Counted from the stretch's first letter, positions 1-8,040 are shown. The stretch: 39,990 bases of DNA from Asaia bogorensis (GCA_945897825.1 CAMDGX010000040.1:1-39990), one strand, 5' to 3'. Notes: a model not told the origin generated them from the letters alone. A program made the numbers and translations.

Positions 1-49
1 CCGCACCCCCCCGTCCCCGCGCCCCGCGCGCAGCATGTCGCCCCGGCCA

Positions 50-70
50 GGCCCGGTTTTTCAAAACCCG
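50..70 (-). terminator. Weak hairpin downstream of the OYE reductase gene
   Basis: On the minus strand, about 55 nt past the stop of the reductase gene, GGTTTT and AAAACC form a 6-bp stem around a GA loop. It could act as a terminator for that gene. There is no clear T-tract. The A/T core with a GA turn recalls the arms of the longer repeat elements elsewhere in the window, but the flanks do not match. Confidence 0.25.
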
Positions 71-102
71 CCCCGGCCGCGGCGCCCAGCCATGCCTAAT
101 TT

Positions 103-118
103 GTTACGTTTACGTAAC
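103..118. promoter_or_regulatory. Palindromic operator-like site (GTTACG-N4-CGTAAC)
   Basis: A perfect 6-bp inverted repeat, GTTACG and CGTAAC around TTTA, sits in an AT-rich patch within very GC-rich sequence. Short palindromes of this form are typical of TetR/AcrR-family operators. The site lies just past the 3' end of the reductase gene, so the controlled promoter most likely fires leftwards to a gene outside the window. An ATG on the minus strand at 36-34 stays open to the edge but is too short to identify. The assignment to TetR is inference. Confidence 0.45.
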
Positions 119-122
119 TAAA

Positions 123-1208
123 TCACGCCCCGCTCAAGGTCGCCCGCAGGAACTGCGGCACCAGCGGCGGCGGCGCCCCCAGCTTCTTCGCCGCATGCAG
201 CGGCCAGGCCGGATCGGCCAGCAGCGCCCGTCCCACCAGCACGATATCCGCCCGCTCATTGGCCACGATCTCCGCCGCCTGCTCGGCCGCCGTGATCATC
301 CCCACCGCCCCGGTCGCGATCCCCGCCTCGCGCCGGATCGCATCGGCGAACGGCACGTGATACCCCGGATGGATCGACGGAATATGCTGCTTCGACGAAA
401 CACCCCCGGAGGAGCAGTCGATCAAATCCACCTGCCCCGTCGCCTTCAGCATCTTCGCGATCTCGATGTTCTCGGCAATCCCATGCCCCCCCGCCGCCCA
501 GTCGGAGCACGAAAGCCGCACCCACATCGGCAGCTCCTCCGGCCACTCCGCCCGCGAAGCTTCCACGATCTCCATCAGCACCCGCGCCCGCCCCTTGAGG
601 TCGCCGCCATACTGGTCGTTGCGCGTGTTCGACAGCGGCGACAGGAACGAATGCAGCAGGTAGCCATGCGCCGCATGGATCTCCATCAGCTTGAACCCGG
701 CGATCCGGCTCATCCGCACCGACGCCGCGAACTGCTCGACGATCCCCTGAACCTCGCCGGTCGAAAGCGCCACCGGCGTCGTGTAGCCCTCGGCGAACGG
801 AATGGCGCTCGGCCCCACCGGCACCCACCCCCCGGCCTCCACCGGCACCGGCTTGCCCCCATCCCACGGCCGCTGCACGCTCGCCTTGCGTCCCGCATGC
901 CCGATCTGGATCGCCGGCACCGCCCCGCCATGCGCGATGATCCGCGCCAGCCGCCCCAGCAGGTGCTGGTGCGCCGGATTATACGCCCCCAGGCACTGCG
1001 CGGTGATCCGCCCGACGGCCGACACATGCGTCGCCTCCGCCATCACGATCCCCGCGCCGCCCATCGCCTTGGCGCCGAGCTGCTGGATATGCCAGTCATC
1101 CCCCAGCCCGTCGGTCGCGGAATACTGGCACATCGGCGCCACGCAGATCCGGTTGCGCGCGGTGACGGAGCGCATCTCGAACGGCTGGAACAGCTTCGGC
1201 ACGGACAT
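123..1208 (-). CDS. NADH:flavin oxidoreductase, old yellow enzyme family (YqjM/NamA type)
   Basis: An FMN-dependent ene-reductase of 361 aa that reduces activated C=C bonds using NAD(P)H, expected in the cytosol. The TIM-barrel motifs are in order. NRICVAPMCQYSA near residue 19 contains the Cys27/Tyr29 pair that marks the YqjM class, QIGHAGRKAS (about 101-110) is the flavin/phosphate loop, EIHAAHGYLLHSFLSPL carries the substrate-binding histidines H178 and H181, and a C-terminal GRALLADPAW segment closes the FMN site. An in-frame TTG lies two codons upstream at 1214, but ATG at 1208 gives the usual family N-terminus. The gene diverges from pdxY across about 90 bp. The natural substrate cannot be told from sequence. 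Confidence 0.93.
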   Translation of the reverse strand: MSVPKLFQPFEMRSVTARNRICVAPMCQYSATDGLGDDWHIQQLGAKAMGGAGIVMAEATHVSAVGRITAQCLGAYNPAHQHLLGRLARIIAHGGAVPAIQIGHAGRKASVQRPWDGGKPVPVEAGGWVPVGPSAIPFAEGYTTPVALSTGEVQGIVEQFAASVRMSRIAGFKLMEIHAAHGYLLHSFLSPLSNTRNDQYGGDLKGRARVLMEIVEASRAEWPEELPMWVRLSCSDWAAGGHGIAENIEIAKMLKATGQVDLIDCSSGGVSSKQHIPSIHPGYHVPFADAIRREAGIATGAVGMITAAEQAAEIVANERADIVLVGRALLADPAWPLHAAKKLGAPPPLVPQFLRATLSGA

Positions 1209-1298
1209 TCTCAAAACCCCCGGATTGCGGCGACCCGCCCGGTTAGTCTCCCGCCCGCCCTATGGCAAGGTCCCCCCCGATCCCGTAATCATCGCGCC

Positions 1299-2147
1299 AT
1301 GAACATCCTCTCCATCCAGTCCTGGGTCGCCTACGGCCATGTCGGCAACGCCAGCGCCGTCTTCCCCCTCCAGCGCCTCGGCGCCGAGGTCTGGGCCGTC
1401 AACACCGTCCAGTTCTCCAACCACACCGGCTACGGCCACTGGACCGGCGACGTCTACTCCGGCGCCCAGGTCGCCAAGATCATCGAAGGCATCGAGGCCC
1501 GCGGCGCCTTCGCCCGCTGCGACGCCGTGCTCTCCGGCTACATGGGCGACCACTCGATCGGCGACGCCATCCTCGGCGCCGCCTCCCGGGTGAAGGCCGC
1601 CAACCCGAATGCCCTCTATTGCTGTGACCCGGTGATCGGCGACGACGACACCGGCGACTACGTCCGCCCGGGCATCGCCGACTACATGCGCACCCACGCC
1701 GTCCCCGCCGCCGACATCATCACCCCCAACCGCTACGAGGTCGAACGCCTCACCGGCATCGCCATCCGCACCCTCGCCGACGCCAAGTCCGCCATCGCCG
1801 CCCTGCACGCCATGGGCCCGCGCACCGTCCTGATCACCAGCCTGCGCACCGAAGCCACGCCGGCGGACGCGATGGACATGATCGTCGGCGAAGCCGGCCA
1901 GTGCCACCTGCTGCGCACGCCGCTGGAGAACGTGCAGGTGAACGGCGCGGGCGACGCGATCTCCGCCCTGTTCCTGTTCCACCGCCTGGCCACCGGCAGC
2001 GCGCCGGAGGCCCTGTCGAAAGCCGGCTCCTCGATCCACGGCCTGCTACGCCGCACCGCCGAAGCCGGTTCCCGCGAAATCCTGACCGTCGCCGCCCAGG
2101 AGGAGTTCGTCGCTCCCACCAATCGCTTTGCCGCCACCCCGATCTAG
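1299..2147 (+). CDS. pdxY: Pyridoxal kinase PdxY
   Basis: A ribokinase-fold kinase of 282 aa that phosphorylates pyridoxal to PLP in the B6 salvage pathway. The start is fixed by the family N-terminus MNILSIQSWVAYGHVGN at ATG 1299; the frame is open far upstream, but that part has no homology. NTVQFSNHTGYG (about 35-46) is the substrate/lid region, DPVIGDDDTGDYV (about 110-122) lies in the middle, and NGAGDA (215-220) holds the catalytic base Asp219 and the anion hole. No clear Shine-Dalgarno sequence precedes the ATG, so translation may be weak or leaderless. The length is normal for PdxY. A PLP supply also serves SufS encoded later in the window, but that link is only metabolic. Confidence 0.93.
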   Translation: MNILSIQSWVAYGHVGNASAVFPLQRLGAEVWAVNTVQFSNHTGYGHWTGDVYSGAQVAKIIEGIEARGAFARCDAVLSGYMGDHSIGDAILGAASRVKAANPNALYCCDPVIGDDDTGDYVRPGIADYMRTHAVPAADIITPNRYEVERLTGIAIRTLADAKSAIAALHAMGPRTVLITSLRTEATPADAMDMIVGEAGQCHLLRTPLENVQVNGAGDAISALFLFHRLATGSAPEALSKAGSSIHGLLRRTAEAGSREILTVAAQEEFVAPTNRFAATPI

Positions 2148-2187
2148 CCGCCCCGATTTCGCCGCATCCGCCGGCCATATTGTCTGC

Positions 2188-3942
2188 ATGACCTTCCTCC
2201 GCGTCTATCTGCGCGCCATCGGTACGCTGCGGCAGAGCATGTGGGTCGCCATCATGCTCGTCTTCGCCAACCTCCTGGTGGCGGGGCTGCAGTTCATGGA
2301 CCCGCTGCTGTTCGGCCGCGTGGTCGAGCTGCTGACCCGCTCGTCGACCATGGCGGCGGACGAGCTGTGGCGCGAGGGGGCGACGCTGATCGGCATCTGG
2401 GCCGTGGTCGGCCTGCTCGGCATCGCCGCCAGCATCGTCTCCACCCTGCACGCCGAACGCATGGCCCACCGCCTGCGCCTGGCCGCGATGAACCGCTACT
2501 TCGGCCACGTGCTGCACCTGCCGCCCGAATTCCACGGCGACGCGCATTCGGGCCGCCTGGTGAAAACCATGATCGGCGGCGCTGACTCGATGTTCTGGCT
2601 CTGGCTCAGCTTCTTCCGCGACCAGCTCTCCACCTTCGTCGCCGCCCTGGTGCTGCTGCCGATGACGGTGTTCCTGAACTGGCAGCTCGCCTTGCTGCTG
2701 ATTGCGCTGACCACCCTGTTCTGCATCGCCACCGTGCTGGTGATCGTCCACACCGAGGAAGGTCAGGCCCGCGCCCAGCGCTGGCAGATCCAACTGGCCG
2801 GCACCGCGCAGGACTCGCTGGCCAACGTCGTCGTCATGCAGAGCTTCACCCGCCTGGCCGCCGAGCAGTCGCTGTTCCGCGAGATCATCCAGAAGGTGAT
2901 CGCGCACCAGTTCCCGGTGCTGAACTGGTGGGCGGTGGTCGGCGTCATGACGCGGGCGGCCTGCACGGTCACGGTGATCGCCATCGTCGTGCTGGGCACC
3001 GTGCTGCATGTGCGCGGCCAGGCCACGGTGGGCGAGATCGTCAGCTTCATGGGCCTCGCCACCCTGCTGATCAACCGGCTGGACAGCGCGATGATGTTCC
3101 TGGCGCGCCTGTTCGCCGAGGTGCCCGGCCTGCGCGCCTTCTTCGACGTGCTGGATGCGCAGTCGACCGTGCCCGAGAAGTCGCACGCCCCGACGCTGGC
3201 GGTCACACAGGGCGAGGTGGCGTTCGAGCGCGTCGGCTTCCGCTACCCCAGCGGCGCGGCGGTGCTGTCGGATGTGGATTTCGTTGCCGCCCCCGGCAGC
3301 GTGGTGGCCCTGGTCGGCCATACCGGCGCGGGCAAGAGCACGGCGATGGCGCTGCTGCAGCGCATGTGGGATCCGCAGGAGGGCCGCATCGCGATCGACG
3401 GGCAGGATCTGCGCGACGTCAGCGTGGAATCACTGCGCCAGAACATCGGCGTGGTGTTCCAGGAGGCGATGCTGCTGAACCGCACGATCCGCGAGAACCT
3501 GCTGATCGGCAAGCCGGATGCCTCCCAGGCGGAGCTGGAGGCGGCCTGCGTGGTGGCCGACGCTCACGAGTTCATCGCCCGGCAGAAGGACGGCTACGAC
3601 ACCATGGTCGGCGAGCGCGGCGCCAGCCTGTCGGGCGGGCAGCGCCAGCGGCTGGCGATCGCCCGCGCCCTGCTGAAGGACCCGCCGATCCTGGTGCTGG
3701 ACGAGGCGACCAGCGCGCTGGATGCCGCGACCGAGGCGCGCGTGGCCGCCGCCCTGCGCCGCCTGATGACCGGGCGGACCACCTTCATCATCGCCCATCG
3801 CCTGTCGACCGTGCGCGATGCCGACCTGATTCTGGTGTTCGAGCATGGCCGGATCGTCGAGCGCGGCAGCTTCGCCGAGCTGGTGGCCCGGCGCGGCCGG
3901 TTCGCCGACCTGGTGGCCACCCAGCTCACGCCGGCGATGTAG
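2188..3942 (+). CDS. NdvA/ChvA-like ABC exporter, fused permease-ATPase (cyclic beta-1,2-glucan type)
   Basis: A half-size exporter of 584 aa: six-helix membrane domain (about 15-310) followed by an ATPase domain. The N-terminus FLRVYLRAIGTLRQ and the DPLLFGRVVELL stretch near 38-50 match the NdvA/ChvA/ExsE glucan-exporter subfamily. The ATPase domain has Walker A GHTGAGKS (377-384), signature LSGGQ (481-485), Walker B ILVLDE (501-506) and a switch histidine in IIAHRLST. The protein should work as an inner-membrane homodimer exporting periplasmic glucans. No ndvB synthase is adjacent, so the substrate is inferred from family alone. ATG 2188 is preferred over an upstream in-frame ATG at 2128 that overlaps pdxY and encodes unrelated residues. 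The stop codon runs straight into a tandem repeat. Confidence 0.88.
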   Translation: MTFLRVYLRAIGTLRQSMWVAIMLVFANLLVAGLQFMDPLLFGRVVELLTRSSTMAADELWREGATLIGIWAVVGLLGIAASIVSTLHAERMAHRLRLAAMNRYFGHVLHLPPEFHGDAHSGRLVKTMIGGADSMFWLWLSFFRDQLSTFVAALVLLPMTVFLNWQLALLLIALTTLFCIATVLVIVHTEEGQARAQRWQIQLAGTAQDSLANVVVMQSFTRLAAEQSLFREIIQKVIAHQFPVLNWWAVVGVMTRAACTVTVIAIVVLGTVLHVRGQATVGEIVSFMGLATLLINRLDSAMMFLARLFAEVPGLRAFFDVLDAQSTVPEKSHAPTLAVTQGEVAFERVGFRYPSGAAVLSDVDFVAAPGSVVALVGHTGAGKSTAMALLQRMWDPQEGRIAIDGQDLRDVSVESLRQNIGVVFQEAMLLNRTIRENLLIGKPDASQAELEAACVVADAHEFIARQKDGYDTMVGERGASLSGGQRQRLAIARALLKDPPILVLDEATSALDAATEARVAAALRRLMTGRTTFIIAHRLSTVRDADLILVFEHGRIVERGSFAELVARRGRFADLVATQLTPAM

Positions 3943-4050
3943 CGGATTTCCTCACGCCGGCGGCGTGGCGGATTTCCTCACGCCGGTGGCGTGGCGGATT
4001 TCCTCACGCCGGTGGCGTGCGGATTTCCTCACGCCGGCGGCGTGGCGGAT
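3943..4050. repeat. Four 25-26 bp tandem repeats, each a small hairpin
   Basis: Units of CGGATTTCCTCACGCCGGYGGCGTGG start at 3943, 3969, 3995 and 4020, with a fifth partial start at 4046. The unit beginning at 3995 is one G shorter. Each unit can fold as CACGCC-GGY-GGCGTG (6-bp stem, 3-nt loop). The only variable position is the C/T in the loop, and the stems are invariant. The last codons of the preceding ABC gene (CTCACGCCGGCGATG) look like a degenerate unit, so the array may have grown out of the gene's 3' end. It could act as a terminator or mRNA 3' stabiliser, or could simply be slippage. Confidence 0.9.
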
Positions 4051-4128
4051 TTCATTGCAACGGCGGGGCCGGCGGGTCCACACTCGTGCCAGACGCGGGG
4101 CGCTCCCCAGCCACGCCGTGCCGCCCGA

Positions 4129-4164
4129 CCCCGTGACGGGGAGACGCCTCCGCCCACACGGAGG
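4129..4164 (+). promoter_or_regulatory. 5'-leader hairpins that cover the Shine-Dalgarno of the CBS gene
   Basis: Two adjacent stems precede the CBS-protein ATG. The first is CCCCG-TGA-CGGGG (4129-4141). The second is CCTCCG (4147-4152) paired with CGGAGG (4159-4164) around a 6-nt loop. The second stem buries the GGAGG ribosome-binding site, which lies 8 nt from ATG 4173. This suggests translation that depends on stem opening. The pairing is visible in the sequence, but regulation is inference. Confidence 0.45.
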
Positions 4165-4172
4165 AACGGGCC

Positions 4173-4607
4173 ATGACTGTCGCCGCGATCCTGAAGCACA
4201 AGGGAACCGACGTCGCCACCGTCGGGCCGACGCGCAGCATCGCCGAGGTGGCGAAGCTGCTGTCCAGCCGCCGCATCGGCGCCGTGCTGGTCTGCGACGC
4301 GGAGGACCGAATCCTCGGCATACTCAGCGAGCGCGACGTGATGTATGCGCTGGCCAGCCATGGGGCGGCGACGCTGCAGATGACCGCACGGCAGCTGATG
4401 ACCGTCACGCTGCACAGCGCGACCCCGAGCACCACGGTGAACGAGGCGCTGCGCGCGATGACCGAGGGGCGGTTCCGCCACATGCCGGTGCTGGACCATG
4501 GCCGGCTGGCCGGCATCGTCAGCATCGGTGACGTGGTGAAGGCGAAGCTGATGCAGCAGGAGGCGGAGGTGGACGGGCTGCGCGCCTACGTCGCCGGCGC
4601 CGCCTAG
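4173..4607 (+). CDS. Tandem CBS-domain protein
   Basis: A 144-aa stand-alone Bateman module. CBS1 covers about residues 8-62 (TVGPTRSIAEVAKLLSSRRI and GILSERDVMYAL), and CBS2 about 75-130 (LMTVTLHSATPSTTVNEALR and GIVSIGDVVKAKL). Such proteins bind adenine nucleotides and signal energy state, often acting on a partner enzyme. No catalytic domain is present and the partner is not evident from neighbours. A good GGAGGA site precedes the ATG but is predicted to be sequestered in a hairpin. The gene ends just before the converging lipoprotein gene. Confidence 0.9.
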   Translation: MTVAAILKHKGTDVATVGPTRSIAEVAKLLSSRRIGAVLVCDAEDRILGILSERDVMYALASHGAATLQMTARQLMTVTLHSATPSTTVNEALRAMTEGRFRHMPVLDHGRLAGIVSIGDVVKAKLMQQEAEVDGLRAYVAGAA

Positions 4608-4608
4608 C

Positions 4609-4866
4609 CTACTTCCAGACCGGCTTGCCGAGGTCGATCTGCTCCTGGCTGGTCACCCCGCCGGTCACGGCGCCGACGCCCGCGCCGATCGCCGCCCCCA
4701 GCCCGACCCCGATCGGCCCGCCGAGCAGGCCGATCGCTGCCCCGGTGCCGGCACCCGTGCCGGCCCCGGTGCTCACCCGGTCGAACTGGCTCGACCCGCA
4801 GCCGGCCAGCAGCCCGGCGAGGGCCAGGGCCGCCACGGCGCCCCGCGCCCGATTGATCCTGCGCAT
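4609..4866 (-). CDS. Small glycine-zipper lipoprotein
   Basis: An 85-aa secreted protein. The N-terminus has basic residues, a hydrophobic core and a lipobox LLAGC with Cys23, so it should be lipidated and sit in the envelope. The mature part carries an alternating Gly/Ala stretch (GAGTGAGTGAAIGLLGGPIG and onward, about 33-68) typical of glycine-zipper proteins that associate with membranes. ATG 4866 is chosen because an AAGGAGG site lies just upstream; a longer frame upstream lacks a signal sequence. Its stop lies next to the CBS gene end (convergent). Function unknown. Confidence 0.82.
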   Translation of the reverse strand: MRRINRARGAVAALALAGLLAGCGSSQFDRVSTGAGTGAGTGAAIGLLGGPIGVGLGAAIGAGVGAVTGGVTSQEQIDLGKPVWK

Positions 4867-5015
4867 CGCATGCCTCCTTGCCCGCGCGGCCGCGACTCGG
4901 CCGGCCCACCTCATATGGCGTTGTTGTAGGGCAGGACTGCGGCGCCACACGGGGAATTTCGCGATGCCGCGACCCCTGGTAAGGTAGCGAACCGTTTCAC
5001 AGGGGAACCCACGCG

Positions 5016-5945
5016 GTGGAGCCCGAGCTCGTCGCCTACTCGCCGATCCGCCACCGACCCACGCTCGGCCTGCCCGGCGGCGCCCGCGTGGCGCTGTGGC
5101 TGTGCCCGAACATCGAGCACTACGAATGGTTGCCCGCCTTCCAGCGGCTACGCGACCCCTGGCCGCGCTCGCCGCACCCCGACGTGCTCGGCTACTCGAT
5201 GCGCGACTACGGCAACCGGGTCGGGCTGTGGCGGCTGTTCGACATGACGGACGAGCTGGGCATTCCCTGCACCGTCAGCCTGTCGATGGCGGTGATCCAG
5301 CACTACCCGGCGATCCTCGAGGGGATGCTGAAGCGCCGTTGGGAGCTGATGAGCCACGGCATCTACAACACCCGCTACCACTGGAATTTTTCCGCCGCCG
5401 AGGAGCGGGCGGCGATGGAGGAATCGCGCGAGATCCACCGCCGGCTGGTGGGCAGCGAGCAGGCCGGGTGGTTCAGCCCGGCGGTCACCAACACGCTGAA
5501 CACCTTCGACCTGCTGGCCGAGGTGGGGTACGACTACACCTGCGACCTGTATCACGACGATCAGCCGACGCCGCTGGTGACCAAGGCGCCGCGGGCCGAC
5601 GGATCGCCGCTGCTGTGCGTGCCCTACACGATGGAGCTGAACGACGTGATCGTCTCGCGCCGCGGCGAGGAGATCGGCGATTTCTGCCGCCAGATCCGCG
5701 ACCATTTCGACACGGTGTATGCCGAGGGGCTGGAGCAGCCGCGGGTGATGTGCGTGGCGATCCATCCGTTCTGGGTCGGCCAGCCGAGCCGCATCCGGCA
5801 GTTCCGCGAGGTGATGGCCTATATGCTGTCCCATCCCGGGGTGTGGTGCACTACGGCGGGCGAAATCGCGACCCACTACCGGGCGCAGAATTTGCCGGCG
5901 ATGCAGGCGCACCTGGCGGCGCGGGAGGCGATGCGTGGTGCATAA
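5016..5945 (+). CDS. Polysaccharide-deacetylase-fold protein (PuuE/allantoinase-like group), copy 1
   Basis: A NodB-fold protein of 309 aa with no signal peptide, so probably cytosolic. It belongs to the group that includes PuuE-type allantoinases and uncharacterised deacetylases. Features are DYGNRVGLWRLFD (about 66-78), SHGIYNTRYHW (the metal-site His region, with two histidines), LLAEVGYDYTCDLYHDDQP, and AIHPFWVGQPSRIRQFRE near the C-terminus. The start is GTG 5016, with AGGGGAA upstream. It overlaps the next gene by 11 bp, and the two are clear paralogues. The substrate is unknown; hydrolysis of a small amide or ureide is as likely as action on polysaccharide. Confidence 0.85.
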   Translation: MEPELVAYSPIRHRPTLGLPGGARVALWLCPNIEHYEWLPAFQRLRDPWPRSPHPDVLGYSMRDYGNRVGLWRLFDMTDELGIPCTVSLSMAVIQHYPAILEGMLKRRWELMSHGIYNTRYHWNFSAAEERAAMEESREIHRRLVGSEQAGWFSPAVTNTLNTFDLLAEVGYDYTCDLYHDDQPTPLVTKAPRADGSPLLCVPYTMELNDVIVSRRGEEIGDFCRQIRDHFDTVYAEGLEQPRVMCVAIHPFWVGQPSRIRQFREVMAYMLSHPGVWCTTAGEIATHYRAQNLPAMQAHLAAREAMRGA

Positions 5946-6861
5946 GCCCGGGGATGTGCCGCCGGTGGGCGAGGTTCGCGCGCCGGGGATGGACCACGAC
6001 CTGTATCCGTTCCGCACGCTGGCCGAGGGGCCGCGGATCGCCTGGCCGGGCGGGGCGCGGACGGCGTTCACCGTGACGGTGATGCTGGACTACTGGGAGG
6101 TGTTGCCGCCGGCGGATGCCAGCGCCGATCCGCGCATCCTCTCGCCATTGGGAAAATTCCATCCGGACTGGCTGACCTGGTCGCAGCGGGAATACGGCAA
6201 CCGGGTGGGCATCTTCCGCGTGCTCGATGTGCTGGACCGCTTCGGGCTGGTGCCGTCGGTGGCGCTGGGGGCCGAGGCGGCGCGGCGCTATCCGGAGCTG
6301 GTCGACGAGTGCATCCGCCGCGGCGCCTGCTTCATGGCGCATGGCACCTTCGCCACGCGGCGCATCACCGCGCGGATGAGCGAGGCGGAGGAGCGCGCGC
6401 ATATCGCCGAGAGCCGGGCCGAGGTGCTGCGCGCCACCGGGGCGGCGCCTTCCGGCTGGTGCGGGCAGGATTTCAACGAGAGCACCCGCACGCCTGCGCT
6501 GCTGGCCGAGGCGGGGTTCGCCTATACCACCGACTGGTCGAACGATGACCGGCCGTATCGGCTCAAGCCGGGGCTGCTGGCGCTGCCGGCGCATTCGGAG
6601 TGGAATGACCTCGAATCGATGTGGCTGCGGCGCGTGCAGCCGCCGGCCTGGGCGGGGCTGGTGGCGGATGGGTTCTCGGTGCTGCATGCGGAGGGGGGCA
6701 CGGTGGTGAACCTCACGCTGCATCCGTGGATCATCGGCCAGGCCTCGCGCATCCGCTACCTGTCCGACGCGCTGTCGCGCGTGCTGGGGCAGGGCGCCAT
6801 CTGGCGCACCACCACCGACGAAGCGGCTTCGTGCATCGCCGGCCAGTTGCCTTCCGCCTGA
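5935..6861 (+). CDS. Polysaccharide-deacetylase-fold protein (PuuE-like group), copy 2
   Basis: A 308-aa paralogue of the preceding gene, read from GTG 5935 inside its last codons, so the two are translationally coupled. Shared landmarks are EYGNRVGIFRVLD, MAHGTFATRRIT, RTPALLAEAGFAYTTDW followed by SNDDRP, and LHPWIIGQASRIRYLSDAL. Where copy 1 has SHGIYNTRYH, this copy has AHGTFATRRI, so the second histidine is replaced. The pair may form a hetero-oligomer or have different substrates. No signal peptide is present. The C-terminal SCIAGQLPSA ends 26 bp before mscL. Confidence 0.83.
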   Translation: MVHKPGDVPPVGEVRAPGMDHDLYPFRTLAEGPRIAWPGGARTAFTVTVMLDYWEVLPPADASADPRILSPLGKFHPDWLTWSQREYGNRVGIFRVLDVLDRFGLVPSVALGAEAARRYPELVDECIRRGACFMAHGTFATRRITARMSEAEERAHIAESRAEVLRATGAAPSGWCGQDFNESTRTPALLAEAGFAYTTDWSNDDRPYRLKPGLLALPAHSEWNDLESMWLRRVQPPAWAGLVADGFSVLHAEGGTVVNLTLHPWIIGQASRIRYLSDALSRVLGQGAIWRTTTDEAASCIAGQLPSA

Positions 6862-6887
6862 ATCAAGAAACAAGGAACGATCCCAAA

Positions 6888-7328
6888 ATGGCGCAGCTGC
6901 CGATCCGTCCCCCCGGCTGGGTGGAAGAATTCCGCAAGTTCGTGATGCGCGGCAATGTCGTGGACCTCGCCGTCGGCATCATCATCGGCGCCGCCTTCAC
7001 GGCGATCGTCGGCAGCCTGGTGAAGGACATCTTCAACCCGCTGATCGGCCTGATGATCGGCGGCATCGACTTCAGCAACATCTTCGTCGTGCTGAAGGGC
7101 GAGCGGCTGGCGACGCTGGAGGCGACGCAGAAGGCCGGGTCGGTGACGCTGAACCTGGGCCTGTTCCTGAACGCGGTGATCCAATTCATGATCGTCGCCT
7201 TCGCGGTGTTCTGGCTGGTGAAGGTGCTGTCGCGCCTGCAGCGCAAGGAGGAGGCGGCGCCGTCCGCGCCGCCGCGCGGCGAGGTGTTGCTGGAGGAGAT
7301 CCGCGACCTGCTGAAGACGCGCCAATAG
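6888..7328 (+). CDS. mscL: Large-conductance mechanosensitive channel MscL
   Basis: A homopentameric inner-membrane safety valve that opens under hypo-osmotic tension; 146 aa, the usual length. It shows the amphipathic N-terminus EEFRKFVMRGNVVDLAVG, pore helix TM1 (about 22-50, AVGIIIGAAFTAIVGSLV), a periplasmic loop containing FVVLKG, TM2 (about 85-108, NAVIQFMIVAFAVFWLV) and a charged C-terminal bundle helix EVLLEEIRDLLK. ATG 6888 is preceded by AAGGAAC. The frame is open further upstream in the preceding gene, but that part is not homologous. Confidence 0.96.
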   Translation: MAQLPIRPPGWVEEFRKFVMRGNVVDLAVGIIIGAAFTAIVGSLVKDIFNPLIGLMIGGIDFSNIFVVLKGERLATLEATQKAGSVTLNLGLFLNAVIQFMIVAFAVFWLVKVLSRLQRKEEAAPSAPPRGEVLLEEIRDLLKTRQ

Positions 7329-7332
7329 CCGC

Positions 7333-8040
7333 ATGAGCGACCATGTCCTGAACCGCGAGTTCCTGCTCTCCGGCCGGCTGGCCGAGGAAATCCGCAAATG
7401 GTCGCCCGAGGTGCGGGTGCTGCCCGACGAGGAGCGCAATGCCTCGCTGCATGCGCTGCTCGCCGAGCGGCCGGACCGGGTGACCGACGGGGTTTGGGTG
7501 TTCGCCTACGGCTCGCTGATCTGGAACCCGATGGTCCATCATGTGCAGCGCGAGGTGGCGCACACGCCGGATTGGCACCGCAGCTTCTGCCTGGCCACCA
7601 AGGGCGGGCGGGGCACGCCGGACAACCCGGGGCTGATGCTCGGGCTGCGGGAAGGCGGCGGCTGCACCGGGGTGGCGTTCCGCATCGAGGAGGCGCTGCT
7701 CGGCCCGGAACTGGACCTGCTGTGGCGGCGCGAGATGGTGGCGCGCGGCTACATCCCGCGCTGGGTGCCGCTGCATGATCCGGCGGGGGGGATGATCGGC
7801 CACGGCATCGCCTTCACCATCGATCCCGAGGGGCCGGGCTATTGCGGCGATCTCTGCGAGGAGGTGGTCGTGCGCCGGCTGGCGACGGCGCGCGGGCGGA
7901 TGGGCACGGCGGCCGAGTATCTCTACCGCACCCGCGACGGGCTGCGCGAGCTGGGCATTCACTGTCCGTTCGTGGAGCGCATTGCATTGCTTGTCGATGC
8001 CGAGATGGCCGCGCTGGCGGCCGAGACCGACGCCTCATGA
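7333..8040 (+). CDS. ChaC-like gamma-glutamylcyclotransferase
   Basis: A 235-aa cytosolic enzyme of the ChaC family, which releases 5-oxoproline from glutathione. The substrate loop VFAYGSLIWNP (about 56-66) is canonical. The expected catalytic Glu is in WRREMVARGYIPRW (about 133-146), and GGGCTGVAFRI precedes it. Its ATG lies 4 nt after mscL, so the two are probably co-transcribed. The stop TGA overlaps an in-frame ATG of the next gene. Confidence 0.88.
   Translation: MSDHVLNREFLLSGRLAEEIRKWSPEVRVLPDEERNASLHALLAERPDRVTDGVWVFAYGSLIWNPMVHHVQREVAHTPDWHRSFCLATKGGRGTPDNPGLMLGLREGGGCTGVAFRIEEALLGPELDLLWRREMVARGYIPRWVPLHDPAGGMIGHGIAFTIDPEGPGYCGDLCEEVVVRRLATARGRMGTAAEYLYRTRDGLRELGIHCPFVERIALLVDAEMAALAAETDAS

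Noticed and set aside
1-36. Possible start of a leftward gene at minus-strand ATG 36-34
   Set aside because: Only 12 codons are visible, with no recognisable motif; reported only as context for the palindrome.
195-1298. Upstream extension of the pdxY frame
   Set aside because: It is antisense to the old yellow enzyme gene and has no homology; PdxY starts cleanly at 1299.
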